DNA from: Bacillota bacterium
GTDB taxonomy: Bacteria > Bacillota > Clostridia > Oscillospirales > Acutalibacteraceae
DNA: 13,678 nucleotides
Assembly (NCBI GenBank): GCA_023401495.1
Contig: JAEXDU010000254.1
Coordinates: forward strand, 1 to 13,678
Direction: 5' to 3'
Positions 1-6,874 of the stretch are shown piece after piece. Below the pieces are notes generated by a model that saw only the letters and a list, made by a program, of their open reading frames with translations, was not told the origin of the DNA and searched no databases. The translations under genes were made by a program, and so were the position numbers. Numbering within the stretch: the first letter of the stretch is position 1; each line of letters begins with the position of its first letter.

Positions 1-316
1 GGTTTACGCCCAGCAGGACGGCTGGTTCTACGCCATGGATACCGAGAAATGCGGAATTGCTTCCGTAGAGCTTGGGGCAGGGCGCGAGAAGAAGGATGAT
101 CCCATCGATTACAGCGCTGGTATCATCCTGAAAAGGAAAGTGGGCGACAGGGTGCAAAAGGGCGAGCCGCTCGCCGTATTTTACACGTCCGATCCCTCCC
201 GCTGTGCACAGGCAGAGCGCCTGTTTGAAAGCGCCGTCACGATTCGCGACGAGGCGCCGGAACAGATTCCGCTGATCTACGCGCGCGTTACGCGCGACGG
301 TGTGGAGCGGTATTAA
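1..316 (+). CDS. deoA: Pyrimidine-nucleoside (thymidine) phosphorylase, C-terminal part
   Basis: The open frame enters from the left edge (first full codon at base 2) and ends at TAA 314-316, giving the last ~104 residues. The stretch containing LGAGR, then DPIDYSAGI, KRKVGDRVQKGEPL and a final short beta-rich segment matches the C-terminal domain of pyrimidine-nucleoside phosphorylases. These enzymes cleave (deoxy)uridine or thymidine with phosphate to the free base and (deoxy)ribose 1-phosphate in cytoplasmic nucleoside salvage. The family is usually about 430 residues, so roughly three quarters lies outside the window, including the phosphate and nucleoside binding residues. I cannot tell from this part whether the substrate is thymidine only (DeoA) or all pyrimidine nucleosides (Pdp). 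Nothing suggests the gene is broken. Confidence 0.88.
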   Translation, partial: VYAQQDGWFYAMDTEKCGIASVELGAGREKKDDPIDYSAGIILKRKVGDRVQKGEPLAVFYTSDPSRCAQAERLFESAVTIRDEAPEQIPLIYARVTRDGVERY

Positions 317-403
317 CACAGGCAGTCACATTTGAAAGAATCAATCTGGTCTGCAGATGTTTGACAAGTTCGTCATCAGATCATTTGCATTTGCCAGCGT
401 AAG

Positions 404-441
404 AAAAGGCTGAGAAACGAGATCTCGTTTCTCAGCCTTTT
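404..441. terminator. Bidirectional Rho-independent terminator (38-bp perfect palindrome)
   Basis: The 38 bases are exactly self-complementary: arm AAAAGGCTGAGAAACGAG, centre AT, then the mirror arm, with four A's on one side and four T's on the other. It lies between the end of the phosphorylase gene (plus strand) and the end of the ABC ATPase gene (minus strand). It can therefore end transcription from both convergent units. The 87 bases between the phosphorylase stop and the palindrome show no other feature. Confidence 0.88.
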
Positions 442-463
442 GCTGTGTTCGGAATATTTGGTT

Positions 464-1270
464 TTATTGTGCGGCCGCAGACCTTGAGCTGATGGGAATC
501 ACGCAGTGGAAGGCTTCGTTCTCCACTTCCACGCTGCGGATGCACACCCGAACCGAAAAAGCCCGGTTCAGGTTTTCTTCGCTGATGACCTCGGTACTTT
601 TCCCGTAAACGCAGGTGCCGTCCCGGTTTAAAATCAGCGCGTCGTCCGCAATCTGCAGGGCGTGATCGGGGTAGTGCGTGTTGATCACGGCAGAAATCCC
701 GCGCTGGCGCGACAGCTCCTGAATGCAGTTTAAAACGGTGAGCTGGTTTTTAAAATCGAGATTCGATTCCGGCTCATCTAAAATTAGCATGGCGGGGTTC
801 GAGGTCATGGCGCGGGCGATCAACACCATCTGCAGCTCACCGCCGCTCATTTCGTTGCACTGCTTGTCTTTCAGGCCGAGAATGCCGATCGATTCCATGC
901 ACGAGAGCGCCAAATTTTCATCCTCCGCGCTTGGCAGCTCAAACATCTTTAAGTGGGCCGACCGGCCCAATGTGACCATTTCTTTTGCCGTGTAAGAAAA
1001 CACGGAGGTTTTCGCCTGCGGAACATAGGCGATTTTCTGCCACAGCTCCCGTTCCGGTATTTGCCGCAGGGGGGTGCCGTCCAGCAGGCTTTCGCCGCTG
1101 TTCCATTTCAGCATCCCCATCATGCAGCGCAGCAGAGTGGTTTTTCCCACCCCGTTCGAGCCGAGAATGCTTAAAACCTTGCCGCTTTCCACATGCAGGC
1201 AGATGTTTTGCAGCACCTGCCGTTCTGTGCCGGGGTAACGGTAGCAGCCGTTTTTTACTTCAAAAGTCAT
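464..1270 (-). CDS. ABC transporter ATP-binding protein, iron-complex/cobalamin (FecE/BtuD) type
   Basis: This 268-residue cytoplasmic ATPase powers the importer formed with the permease and lipoprotein encoded just upstream. Visible motifs are Walker A GSNGVGKT (37-44), Q-loop Gln85, signature MSGGE (141-145), Walker B MLILDEP (161-167), D-loop SNLD (169-172) and H-loop His199. The start of the signature is Met rather than the usual Leu, a mild change. About 45 residues after the H-loop form a C-terminal tail with no motif I recognise. Length and motif spacing fit FecE/FepC/BtuD ATPases of metal-chelate and corrinoid importers. The ATG overlaps the permease stop (ATGA at 1267-1270), so the two are translationally coupled. 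It is the last gene of the six-gene operon and ends before the shared terminator. The imported molecule cannot be read from the ATPase. Confidence 0.93.
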   Translation of the reverse strand: MTFEVKNGCYRYPGTERQVLQNICLHVESGKVLSILGSNGVGKTTLLRCMMGMLKWNSGESLLDGTPLRQIPERELWQKIAYVPQAKTSVFSYTAKEMVTLGRSAHLKMFELPSAEDENLALSCMESIGILGLKDKQCNEMSGGELQMVLIARAMTSNPAMLILDEPESNLDFKNQLTVLNCIQELSRQRGISAVINTHYPDHALQIADDALILNRDGTCVYGKSTEVISEENLNRAFSVRVCIRSVEVENEAFHCVIPISSRSAAAQ

Positions 1271-2283
1271 AGCTGAGTTCCTCCCGTCTTTCTCAAAAGG
1301 ACAATAAAGAACGGAGCGCCGATAACGGCGGTCAAAATAGAAATCGGGATTTCGGCCGCGGTGGCGCTGCGAGCCAGTGTGTCGATTATCACCAGAAAGA
1401 TAGCGCCGAAGCTGATGCTGACCGGCACCACATTTTTATTGTTGCTGCCGAACAGCATTCTGGCAACGTGCGGAACAAGAAGCCCGACCCAGCCCACCTG
1501 ACCGCACATGGAAACACATGACGCGGTGACAAAGGTTGCGGCAAACATGATCATCAGGCGGATTCGCTTGACGTTGACTCCCAGAGAGCGGGCCTCGTCA
1601 TCGCTGAGCGCCATGATGTTCAGCCGCCACCGCAAAAAGAAGATAACCAGCGTTCCCACAAGGATGAACGGCAGCCCCAGCATCAGGCTGGAGTAGCTGA
1701 TCCCCGTCAGACTGCCCATCAGCCAGTAGGTGATGCTCGGCAGAACGTCCTGCGGGTCAGCCACGTATTTCACAAGAGATACCAAAGCCTGAAACAGGGA
1801 AGAAACCACCATGCCGCTCAGCACCACCATGATGATCGTGCTTTTGCCCTTCTGGCGGCTGATGAGAGTGGTCAGTATGATCGCGCACATGCCGAAAATC
1901 AGGGCAGAGATTTGAACCGCAAGCAGATTCTTCGAGAACATCAGGGCCATGGCCGCACCGAAGGAAGCGCCGCTCGCAACCCCGAGCGTATCCGGGGTCG
2001 CAAGCGGATTGGTGAACAGGCCCTGAAAAGCCGCGCCGGAAACAGCCAGTCCAGCGCCGATAAACATCGCCAGTATCACGCGTGGCAGGCGCACGCCAAA
2101 CAGCACGGAAAGCTGTGTGGAGTCCATTTCCGCGGCGGTTCCCGTCAGGGGAGAGAACAGAACCCTCACGGTATCCGGAACGCTGATGTAATACCGCCCG
2201 ATGCCAAGGCATATGACCGCAACCAAAAAGGGAAGCAGCAATAAAAGGAGTTTGCTGCGAATACTCAGCGTTGCCCTGCTCAT
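1267..2283 (-). CDS. ABC transporter permease, FecCD/BtuC family
   Basis: A 338-residue, very hydrophobic protein with about nine to ten membrane segments. It forms the homodimeric channel of an importer for siderophores, heme or corrinoids. Family motifs occur in order: RLPR (65-68), the GAAFQGLFTNPLATPDTLGV stretch (83-102), the cytoplasmic LSDDEARSLGV segment (226-236) that contacts the ATPase, GWVGLLVPHVAR (264-275) and EIPISILTAVIGAPFF (311-326). Length is normal for the family. Its ATG shares four bases with the stop of the binding-protein gene (2280-2283), and its own stop overlaps the ATPase start in the same way. All three transporter subunits should therefore be made together. Specificity within FecCD permeases does not follow from sequence alone. 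The link to nitrogenase-like genes is the unusual point. Confidence 0.93.
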   Translation of the reverse strand: MSRATLSIRSKLLLLLLPFLVAVICLGIGRYYISVPDTVRVLFSPLTGTAAEMDSTQLSVLFGVRLPRVILAMFIGAGLAVSGAAFQGLFTNPLATPDTLGVASGASFGAAMALMFSKNLLAVQISALIFGMCAIILTTLISRQKGKSTIIMVVLSGMVVSSLFQALVSLVKYVADPQDVLPSITYWLMGSLTGISYSSLMLGLPFILVGTLVIFFLRWRLNIMALSDDEARSLGVNVKRIRLMIMFAATFVTASCVSMCGQVGWVGLLVPHVARMLFGSNNKNVVPVSISFGAIFLVIIDTLARSATAAEIPISILTAVIGAPFFIVLLRKTGGTQL

Positions 2284-3446
2284 TTCTTCAAACCGGAAGC
2301 CTCACTGGAGGGATGGAAGATCTGGTACATCTCATCCTCATTCAGATCGTAGTGATAGAATCTTTTATAGTATTCCTTGACTTCCTTTTCCATGTCGACA
2401 TCCTTAAACAGCTCCGGCTGGTTTTTCGTGGCGAGCCACTTCATGGACAGAGGCGTGTCGGAGGCCGGCGGGAACCAGCGGTACATGCCGAGCGGGAATT
2501 TGTAAACCTTTTTGTCCTGAACCGCCTTTACCTTGCTCCAGTCAAAGCCTTCGATGGAGTTATTGTACAGGTCGTCGGGCTGGTAAGGGGAAAAGTTCGT
2601 GATGTAAATCATATCAGGATTCCACTGATAGATCTGTTCCATATTGATTTCTGCCTGGCCCTTCAGGTCCTTTGCCACGTTTTCCGCGCCGGTGGTGTCA
2701 AGCCAGTACTGGCCGAAGAAATTACTGCCGGAGGTTTTGATGGTGCCGTTGTCGTAGCGGAACAGAATCAGCACCTTCGGCTTTTGGATAGAGTCGCCGG
2801 CCGCCTTGATAACGCTGGTGACCTCATCCTCTACCTGATAGCCGTAGTCCGCGATCTGTTTGGCAGTATCGGCCTGGCCGAGAACCTCGCCGAGCAGCGT
2901 GACCCAGTTGTCGAAGGTTTCTACCGTATTAAACTTAAATTTGCTGGTGCTGAAACCGACCGCGGGAATCCCGGCTTTGGTCAGCGCTTCGTAGTCCGCT
3001 GTGTTATCGGCGGAGTAGAATACAACGTCGGGTTTCAGCTTTAACACCTCTTCAATATTGAGGTTGCCGTCCTTCAGAAAATCTGTGGTCGCATTCAGAA
3101 TTTCGGGATGGATATTCGGCAGAATGGAGTTTTTCGCCGCCGCCATGGAGGAAGGGTCCATGCCGACCACCTTTTCTGCGGCGCCGTCGAACAGGGCCAC
3201 AACAGAGGGGAGGGGCATGATGGAGGAAATGACGATGCGGTTGACTTCAGCGGGAAGCTCGATCGTATTCCCTGCGTGATCTACCACCGTGCGGGTACCG
3301 CTTGCCTGTGCGGAGGAAACCGCCTCAGACGGAGCGGCTGCCTCCGAGGAGGTCTGGCTCGCAGTGCCCGCGCAGCCCCCGAGGGCCGAGGTCAGCATGA
3401 TTGCGCTGACTGCCGCGGAAAGGATTCTTTTTGAGAACTTGAACAT
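2280..3446 (-). CDS. Metal-complex ABC transporter substrate-binding lipoprotein (FecB/BtuF type)
   Basis: This 388-residue extracytoplasmic binding protein delivers cargo to the permease. It begins with a lipoprotein signal: Lys/Arg at 3-7, a hydrophobic core, then lipobox LGGC with lipidated Cys25. A Ser/Ala/Glu-rich linker (about 26-50) precedes the helical-backbone binding domain (about 52-360). That domain starts with RTVVDHAGNTIELP, typical of siderophore, heme and corrinoid binding proteins. A YRWFPPASDTPL motif (322-333) lies near the cleft-forming C-lobe. The ATG is preceded by AGGAAAG ten bases upstream. It follows the second component-1-like gene after 106 bases that hold a strong stem-loop, so its level may be set apart from the enzyme genes. 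Ligand identity (ferric siderophore, heme, corrinoid or another metal chelate) is not determinable here. Confidence 0.9.
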   Translation of the reverse strand: MFKFSKRILSAAVSAIMLTSALGGCAGTASQTSSEAAAPSEAVSSAQASGTRTVVDHAGNTIELPAEVNRIVISSIMPLPSVVALFDGAAEKVVGMDPSSMAAAKNSILPNIHPEILNATTDFLKDGNLNIEEVLKLKPDVVFYSADNTADYEALTKAGIPAVGFSTSKFKFNTVETFDNWVTLLGEVLGQADTAKQIADYGYQVEDEVTSVIKAAGDSIQKPKVLILFRYDNGTIKTSGSNFFGQYWLDTTGAENVAKDLKGQAEINMEQIYQWNPDMIYITNFSPYQPDDLYNNSIEGFDWSKVKAVQDKKVYKFPLGMYRWFPPASDTPLSMKWLATKNQPELFKDVDMEKEVKEYYKRFYHYDLNEDEMYQIFHPSSEASGLKK

Positions 3447-3474
3447 GTTCTACCAACTTTCCTGACCGGTGCCT

Positions 3475-3506
3475 GTCTGAACGCAGAGTCAGGAATGCGT
3501 TCAGGC
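3475..3506 (-). other. Intercistronic stem-loop before the binding-protein gene
   Basis: TGAACGCA (3478-3485) and TGCGTTCA (3496-3503) are perfect inverted repeats around a 10-base loop. A C-G pair, a G-U pair and a further G-C pair extend the stem outward to 3475 and 3506. In the minus-strand transcript it sits about 30 bases before the lipoprotein ATG. No T-run follows, so it is unlikely to be a terminator. An mRNA-stabilising or processing element that raises binding-protein output fits better. A smaller CGCC-GAAA-GGCG hairpin lies nearer the stop of the upstream gene. Confidence 0.6.
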
Positions 3507-3552
3507 CGTCGCCGGTTTATTTTTTATTATAATAAACGCCTTTCGGCGATCA

Positions 3553-4704
3553 TTATCTCATTTCAGCAAGGAACGCGTTAAACCATTCCCCAATGCAGCT
3601 GACCGGCGGCATGCCGGACATTTTACTGGAGATACAGTACGAGGGCAGATCGAAATAATCCACCTCTGTTTCCGGATGAATCAGCATGCGCAGCATCGGG
3701 TCGCCGATGATCCTGCGGTATTTTCCGCAGTTGATGGCCGCTTCGATTTTCTGCTCGTCCTCTAAATTCAGGATATTTGTTCCGGGAAGTTCGGATTCCG
3801 TGCCGAACAGGCAGCCGCAGTCGGCGGTAAGGCCAAAGTCGGCTTCCAGCCCCAATTGAACGCTCCGGCAGAGGATTTCGTCCCCCAGCACGAGGGTTTC
3901 AGCCTCTCCGCCCGCGGCGCACGGAACCAGAGATTTCTGCTCGTTCAGGCAGCTATGTACGGCTTTGATCCAAGTCTCCTGCGCTTTTCTCCCGATCGGG
4001 ATTTGAACAAGGTAGGGGATGCCTAACCGCTTTTCCATATAGCGGGCAGGCTGCAGGCCGGACTGCGAAACCACCAGATTCAGCGAAGCCTGCGCGGCAT
4101 TTTGAACCGCCTCCATCGTCAGACCATCGCAAAAGCTGGAGACAAGCTCCAACCCGTTCTGTGCAAGGGCTGCTTTGAGGTCGCTCGCCGCGCTGCTCCC
4201 AAAATCCAGCGGGGTCAGCCCCAGCAGATTCACCCCATTCGGTATCTGATGCTCCGGCGTTCGGGTAAAGCGTTCCATCAGCGCAAGGCAGGCCTGTGCA
4301 ATTCCGTCGGAATAATATCTGGTTCCGGTGGTGTCAAAGCCAAGGCACGGAATTCCGGTGCGGGCCTCAATATCGGCGGCGATGCCTTTCATATCTGTGC
4401 CGATCACCATCGGAACCGGGCTGCCGATCAGCACGATCAGTCCCGGGTTCAGGCTTTCGGTGGCGTCCAGCACCTTTTGGATCATTTTCTCATCGTCGCC
4501 CAGAATCGCGTCGATTTCACGCAGGCCGGAGCAGAAGATCGCGGTTTTCGATCCATACCAGCGCGGCTCGTCATACCCAGTATAATTGCCGGTGCAGCCG
4601 GAAGCGTCGTGGATCACCGCGACGCAGTTCAGATCAAAGATCGCAGAGCATACCCCCGAATAGTCAGGCGAAAATGGGGGGAGCTTCACGCAGAGTTTAC
4701 CCAA
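3553..4704 (-). CDS. Nitrogenase-like component 1, beta-type subunit (NifK/BchB/CfbD-like)
   Basis: A 383-residue member of the nitrogenase component-1 superfamily, the catalytic partner that takes electrons from a NifH-type ATPase. The N-terminal Cys37 in IHDASGCTGNYTGYD aligns with the second P-cluster Cys of NifK (in GSQGC). Cys19 and Cys58 are further candidate cluster ligands. At the third ligand position (NifK Cys in TCMAEVIGDD) this protein has SPVPMVIGTD (95-104), with no Cys. It is shorter than NifK (about 520) and nearer tetrapyrrole-type enzymes. The frame starts at TTG (4702-4704), six bases after the alpha-type stop, with only a weak GGTGGTG upstream, so coupling is likely. GTG at 4687-4689 is a less likely alternative start. 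Together with the previous gene it should form the catalytic heteromer. Its substrate is unknown, and N2 reduction is unlikely. Confidence 0.87.
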   Translation of the reverse strand: MGKLCVKLPPFSPDYSGVCSAIFDLNCVAVIHDASGCTGNYTGYDEPRWYGSKTAIFCSGLREIDAILGDDEKMIQKVLDATESLNPGLIVLIGSPVPMVIGTDMKGIAADIEARTGIPCLGFDTTGTRYYSDGIAQACLALMERFTRTPEHQIPNGVNLLGLTPLDFGSSAASDLKAALAQNGLELVSSFCDGLTMEAVQNAAQASLNLVVSQSGLQPARYMEKRLGIPYLVQIPIGRKAQETWIKAVHSCLNEQKSLVPCAAGGEAETLVLGDEILCRSVQLGLEADFGLTADCGCLFGTESELPGTNILNLEDEQKIEAAINCGKYRRIIGDPMLRMLIHPETEVDYFDLPSYCISSKMSGMPPVSCIGEWFNAFLAEMR

Positions 4705-4710
4705 TTCTGA

Positions 4711-5973
4711 TTACACCACCAATCCATAGTCTTCAATCAGCGAGCGCAGGTCAATTGTGGTATCGGCGGCCTCTTCCATCAGCCCCATCAGCTTTCGGAT
4801 GCCGTAATACCCGAACAGACCCTCATCGGCAAATAAGTCGACCACATGCCCGGAGCCGGAAATATAAGCGGCGTTCACGCCGATGGAAAGGCTGCCCGGA
4901 AAGCGCCTGTCGAATTTCACGATGTCGTTATGCTCCGGCTGTAAAATCTCCACCGTTGGCATATGCTCCGTCACCCATTCAAAGGCTTCGCGGTCGGACG
5001 GAATGACCTCCTGCGCAAAGATTCTGTGAACGGTAAAGCCATATTTATTGAGTGCCTTTGCCAGACTGAACGGGCGCACCACAGCGGAGGAATCGAGAAT
5101 CAGGGGCAGCTTGCCCAGCTTTTTTACCGTATGTTCAACGGCTCGCTCGGCGGCTTGTCTGTCCGCAGTCAGATCATAAGCGGCAGAGGCGTTTGGATGA
5201 AGGAACTTATGAATCCCCCGGTATTGCTCGGCAACCACATCCAGATCATAGCTGACCGGGAAAAACCGGTAGGGGATTCCACAGCGCGCTTCCATTTCTT
5301 TTGCGGCCTTCATTCCGGGGGGCATCAACACCAGGTTGGCAGAGCTTCTGGCCATTTCCTGCCACTTGTCAAAATCCTGATATTGGCTGACGTGACGCAG
5401 GGTGGAAACGCCCTCCTGCTCCAGAATTTTGTGCAGCTCGCATTCCGGATCGACCGCGACCAGATTGCCGATGCTGTTGACTCCGTTGTCACGCTCGGGC
5501 TGTTTCGAGAGCAGGCTGTAAATTCTTTTTTGAATCCCGATCGGCGGCGGTTCGTCCGAACCGAGAGTGATCGGGTTCATGTGTGCCATGCGGAACTGGA
5601 TATCCGGGTGACGCAGCTCCAGTTCGGCCTCTACTGCATCGCAGTCCGTGCCGATCAGGTCGTCCAGACAGCTGACGAATACGAACATGGCACGCGGGCG
5701 TTTTTTCAGCACATGCAGCAGTTCCTCCACTGCGTTCAGAATCAGATCGTCGTACCCGTTGATGATGTCGTTCTGATCCACATAATAATAAGAAATCCGA
5801 TCTTTCAGTCCCTGCTTGAGTGCGCCCAGCGCACCGTGCCGGCCGCAGGCAAAGGGACAGATGAAAAGCTGGTAGCTTTCGGGGGCGAGCATGCCCATGC
5901 GAACGACGCCCCACCCGCCGTGGGCCGGGGTGGCATAATGCAGCGTGGATTCAAAGCATCCGCAGCTATTCAT
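4711..5973 (-). CDS. Nitrogenase-like component 1, alpha-type subunit (NifD/BchN-like)
   Basis: A 420-residue nitrogenase component-1 family protein, shorter than NifD (about 480-490). Cys43 in CPFACGRHGA matches the NifD Cys88 region (GPVGCGQYSW). Cys102 in VSCLDDLIGTD matches NifD Cys154 (ECPIGLIGDD). Cys4 or Cys6, ahead of YATPAHGGWGVVR, may supply the remaining ligand, so an iron-sulfur cluster at the subunit interface is plausible. In contrast, the segment aligning with NifD LVHCYRSMN reads LVLMPPGMKA (214-223). The Cys that binds FeMo-co (Cys275 in Azotobacter) is replaced by Met217, and no match to the NifD His442 region is evident. The gene overlaps the end of the NifH-like gene by eight bases. 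It is an enzyme subunit of unknown substrate, related to tetrapyrrole and methylthio-alkane reductases in fold. Confidence 0.88.
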   Translation of the reverse strand: MNSCGCFESTLHYATPAHGGWGVVRMGMLAPESYQLFICPFACGRHGALGALKQGLKDRISYYYVDQNDIINGYDDLILNAVEELLHVLKKRPRAMFVFVSCLDDLIGTDCDAVEAELELRHPDIQFRMAHMNPITLGSDEPPPIGIQKRIYSLLSKQPERDNGVNSIGNLVAVDPECELHKILEQEGVSTLRHVSQYQDFDKWQEMARSSANLVLMPPGMKAAKEMEARCGIPYRFFPVSYDLDVVAEQYRGIHKFLHPNASAAYDLTADRQAAERAVEHTVKKLGKLPLILDSSAVVRPFSLAKALNKYGFTVHRIFAQEVIPSDREAFEWVTEHMPTVEILQPEHNDIVKFDRRFPGSLSIGVNAAYISGSGHVVDLFADEGLFGYYGIRKLMGLMEEAADTTIDLRSLIEDYGLVV

Positions 5974-6733
5974 GGCCGCATACCTCCATTACCTTTGAAG
6001 CAAGGTCTAAGTATTCCTTCGCCATTTCACAGTCGGGGAACGCCTCGATCACGGTTTTTCCATCGTTTTCGGCGCGCTGTACATCCGGGCTGCGCGGAAT
6101 CACCTTTACAATGTCGGTTCCGATTTCCTGGGCCGCTTTCTGCACCAGTTCCAGCTCGTTTTCAATGTTGCGTGAATTGAGAATTATGCCGGAAAACTCC
6201 GCGTAACCGCGATTCCCGAAATTCTTGATCGCCTGCGAAATATTGCAGGCGGCATATAAAGACATCATTTCGCCGGAGGTCACAATAAAAACGCGGTCTG
6301 CGTATCCGCCGCGGATGGGCATGGCAAAGCCGCCGCATACCACATCTCCCAGCACATCGTAGAAGACGATATCCGGCCGATACACCTCGTAGGCGTTTAG
6401 CTCCTCCAGCTTGTTAAAGGCCGTAATAATGCCGCGGCCCGCGCATCCAATACCCGGAGTCGGCCCGCCGGATTCCACACAGATCACATTGGAAAATCCG
6501 GAGAACGCAATATCTTCCAGCTTCAGGCCGTTCCCCTTTTCACGAATCTGATCGAGCACGGTAGGAATCCGGCGGCCTTTCATCAGATTTTTGGTAGAGT
6601 CGGCCTTGGGGTCGCACCCAATCTGCATGACCCGGTAGCCCTGCAGAGCCAGTGCGGCGGAAAGGTTCGAGGTCGTTGTGGATTTCCCGATTCCGCCCTT
6701 GCCATAAATGGCGATTTTATACAAGTCTGTCAC
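5966..6733 (-). CDS. NifH-like iron protein, ATP-dependent reductase component
   Basis: This homodimeric 4Fe-4S ATPase passes electrons to the component-1 proteins encoded next. Numbered from the GTG at 6733 (255 residues), it shows P-loop GKGGIGKS (11-18), switch region GCDPKADST (39-47), cluster Cys97 in PGIGCAGRG and cluster Cys133 in DVLGDVVCGGFAMPIR. Arg100 is the residue ADP-ribosylated in some nitrogenases. The core is close to true NifH, but the protein ends about 30 residues earlier. I chose GTG because AGGA sits six bases upstream (6740-6743). A TTG at 6739 is also in frame but abuts that AGGA, and a stop lies just beyond. Together the genes resemble BchLNB, CfbCD or Mar sets more than nifHDK. 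No cofactor-assembly genes are nearby. Confidence 0.93.
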   Translation of the reverse strand: MTDLYKIAIYGKGGIGKSTTTSNLSAALALQGYRVMQIGCDPKADSTKNLMKGRRIPTVLDQIREKGNGLKLEDIAFSGFSNVICVESGGPTPGIGCAGRGIITAFNKLEELNAYEVYRPDIVFYDVLGDVVCGGFAMPIRGGYADRVFIVTSGEMMSLYAACNISQAIKNFGNRGYAEFSGIILNSRNIENELELVQKAAQEIGTDIVKVIPRSPDVQRAENDGKTVIEAFPDCEMAKEYLDLASKVMEVCGHE

Positions 6734-6755
6734 ATCCAATCCTGCACATCACTGG

Positions 6756-6771
6756 GTTAGTTAAAACTAAC
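6756..6771. promoter_or_regulatory. Candidate operator 1, GTTAG-N6-CTAAC palindrome
   Basis: GTTAGTTAAAACTAAC is symmetric except for its two central bases. It shares the GTTAG-N6-CTAAC pattern with a second site 93 bp away and resembles the TTAGG...CCTAA operators of DtxR/IdeR-type metal regulators. It lies about 13 bases before the ribosome binding site of the NifH-like gene, where a bound repressor could block elongation. In RNA it could also fold into a short hairpin. Confidence 0.55.
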
Positions 6772-6774
6772 ATT

Positions 6775-6801
6775 CGGACCCAATCAAATGAAACTGGTCC
6801 G
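6775..6801 (-). other. Leader stem-loop upstream of the NifH-like gene
   Basis: CGGACC (6775-6780) and GGTCCG (6796-6801) are exact inverted repeats around a 15-base loop. They lie between the two palindromic operators in the untranslated leader of the nitrogenase-like operon. It may be mRNA structure or a coincidence, since the stem is only six pairs. Confidence 0.4.
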
Positions 6802-6848
6802 CCCTCATAATCAGAATGGATAGAAGAAAATCAATTCAGATGAATTTT

Positions 6849-6864
6849 GTTAGCTATACCTAAC
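6849..6864. promoter_or_regulatory. Candidate operator 2, GTTAG-N6-CTAAC palindrome at the transcription start
   Basis: GTTAGCTATACCTAAC is symmetric at 14 of 16 positions and repeats the pattern of the site at 6756-6771. It begins a few bases downstream of the predicted start point of the minus-strand promoter at 6875-6903, the classical place for a repressor. On the minus strand it reads TTAGGTATAGCTAAC, close to half of a DtxR/IdeR box. Iron- or manganese-dependent repression is a reasonable inference, not shown. Confidence 0.6.
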
Positions 6865-6874
6865 TTTATAAATT

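Noticed and set aside
2271..3044. Plus-strand frame of 257 codons opposite the binding-protein gene
   Set aside because: The opposite strand carries a lipobox protein with strong family motifs and translational coupling. The plus frame has none.
4963..6180. Long plus-strand frame (405 codons) across the nitrogenase-like genes
   Set aside because: It is antisense to two genes with clear motifs. Its composition is a shadow of their codon use and it has no family signature.
464..6733. A true nitrogen-fixation (nifHDK) operon
   Set aside because: The cofactor Cys of NifD is replaced, a P-cluster Cys of NifK is missing, all three proteins are short, and no nifB, nifE or nifN is present.
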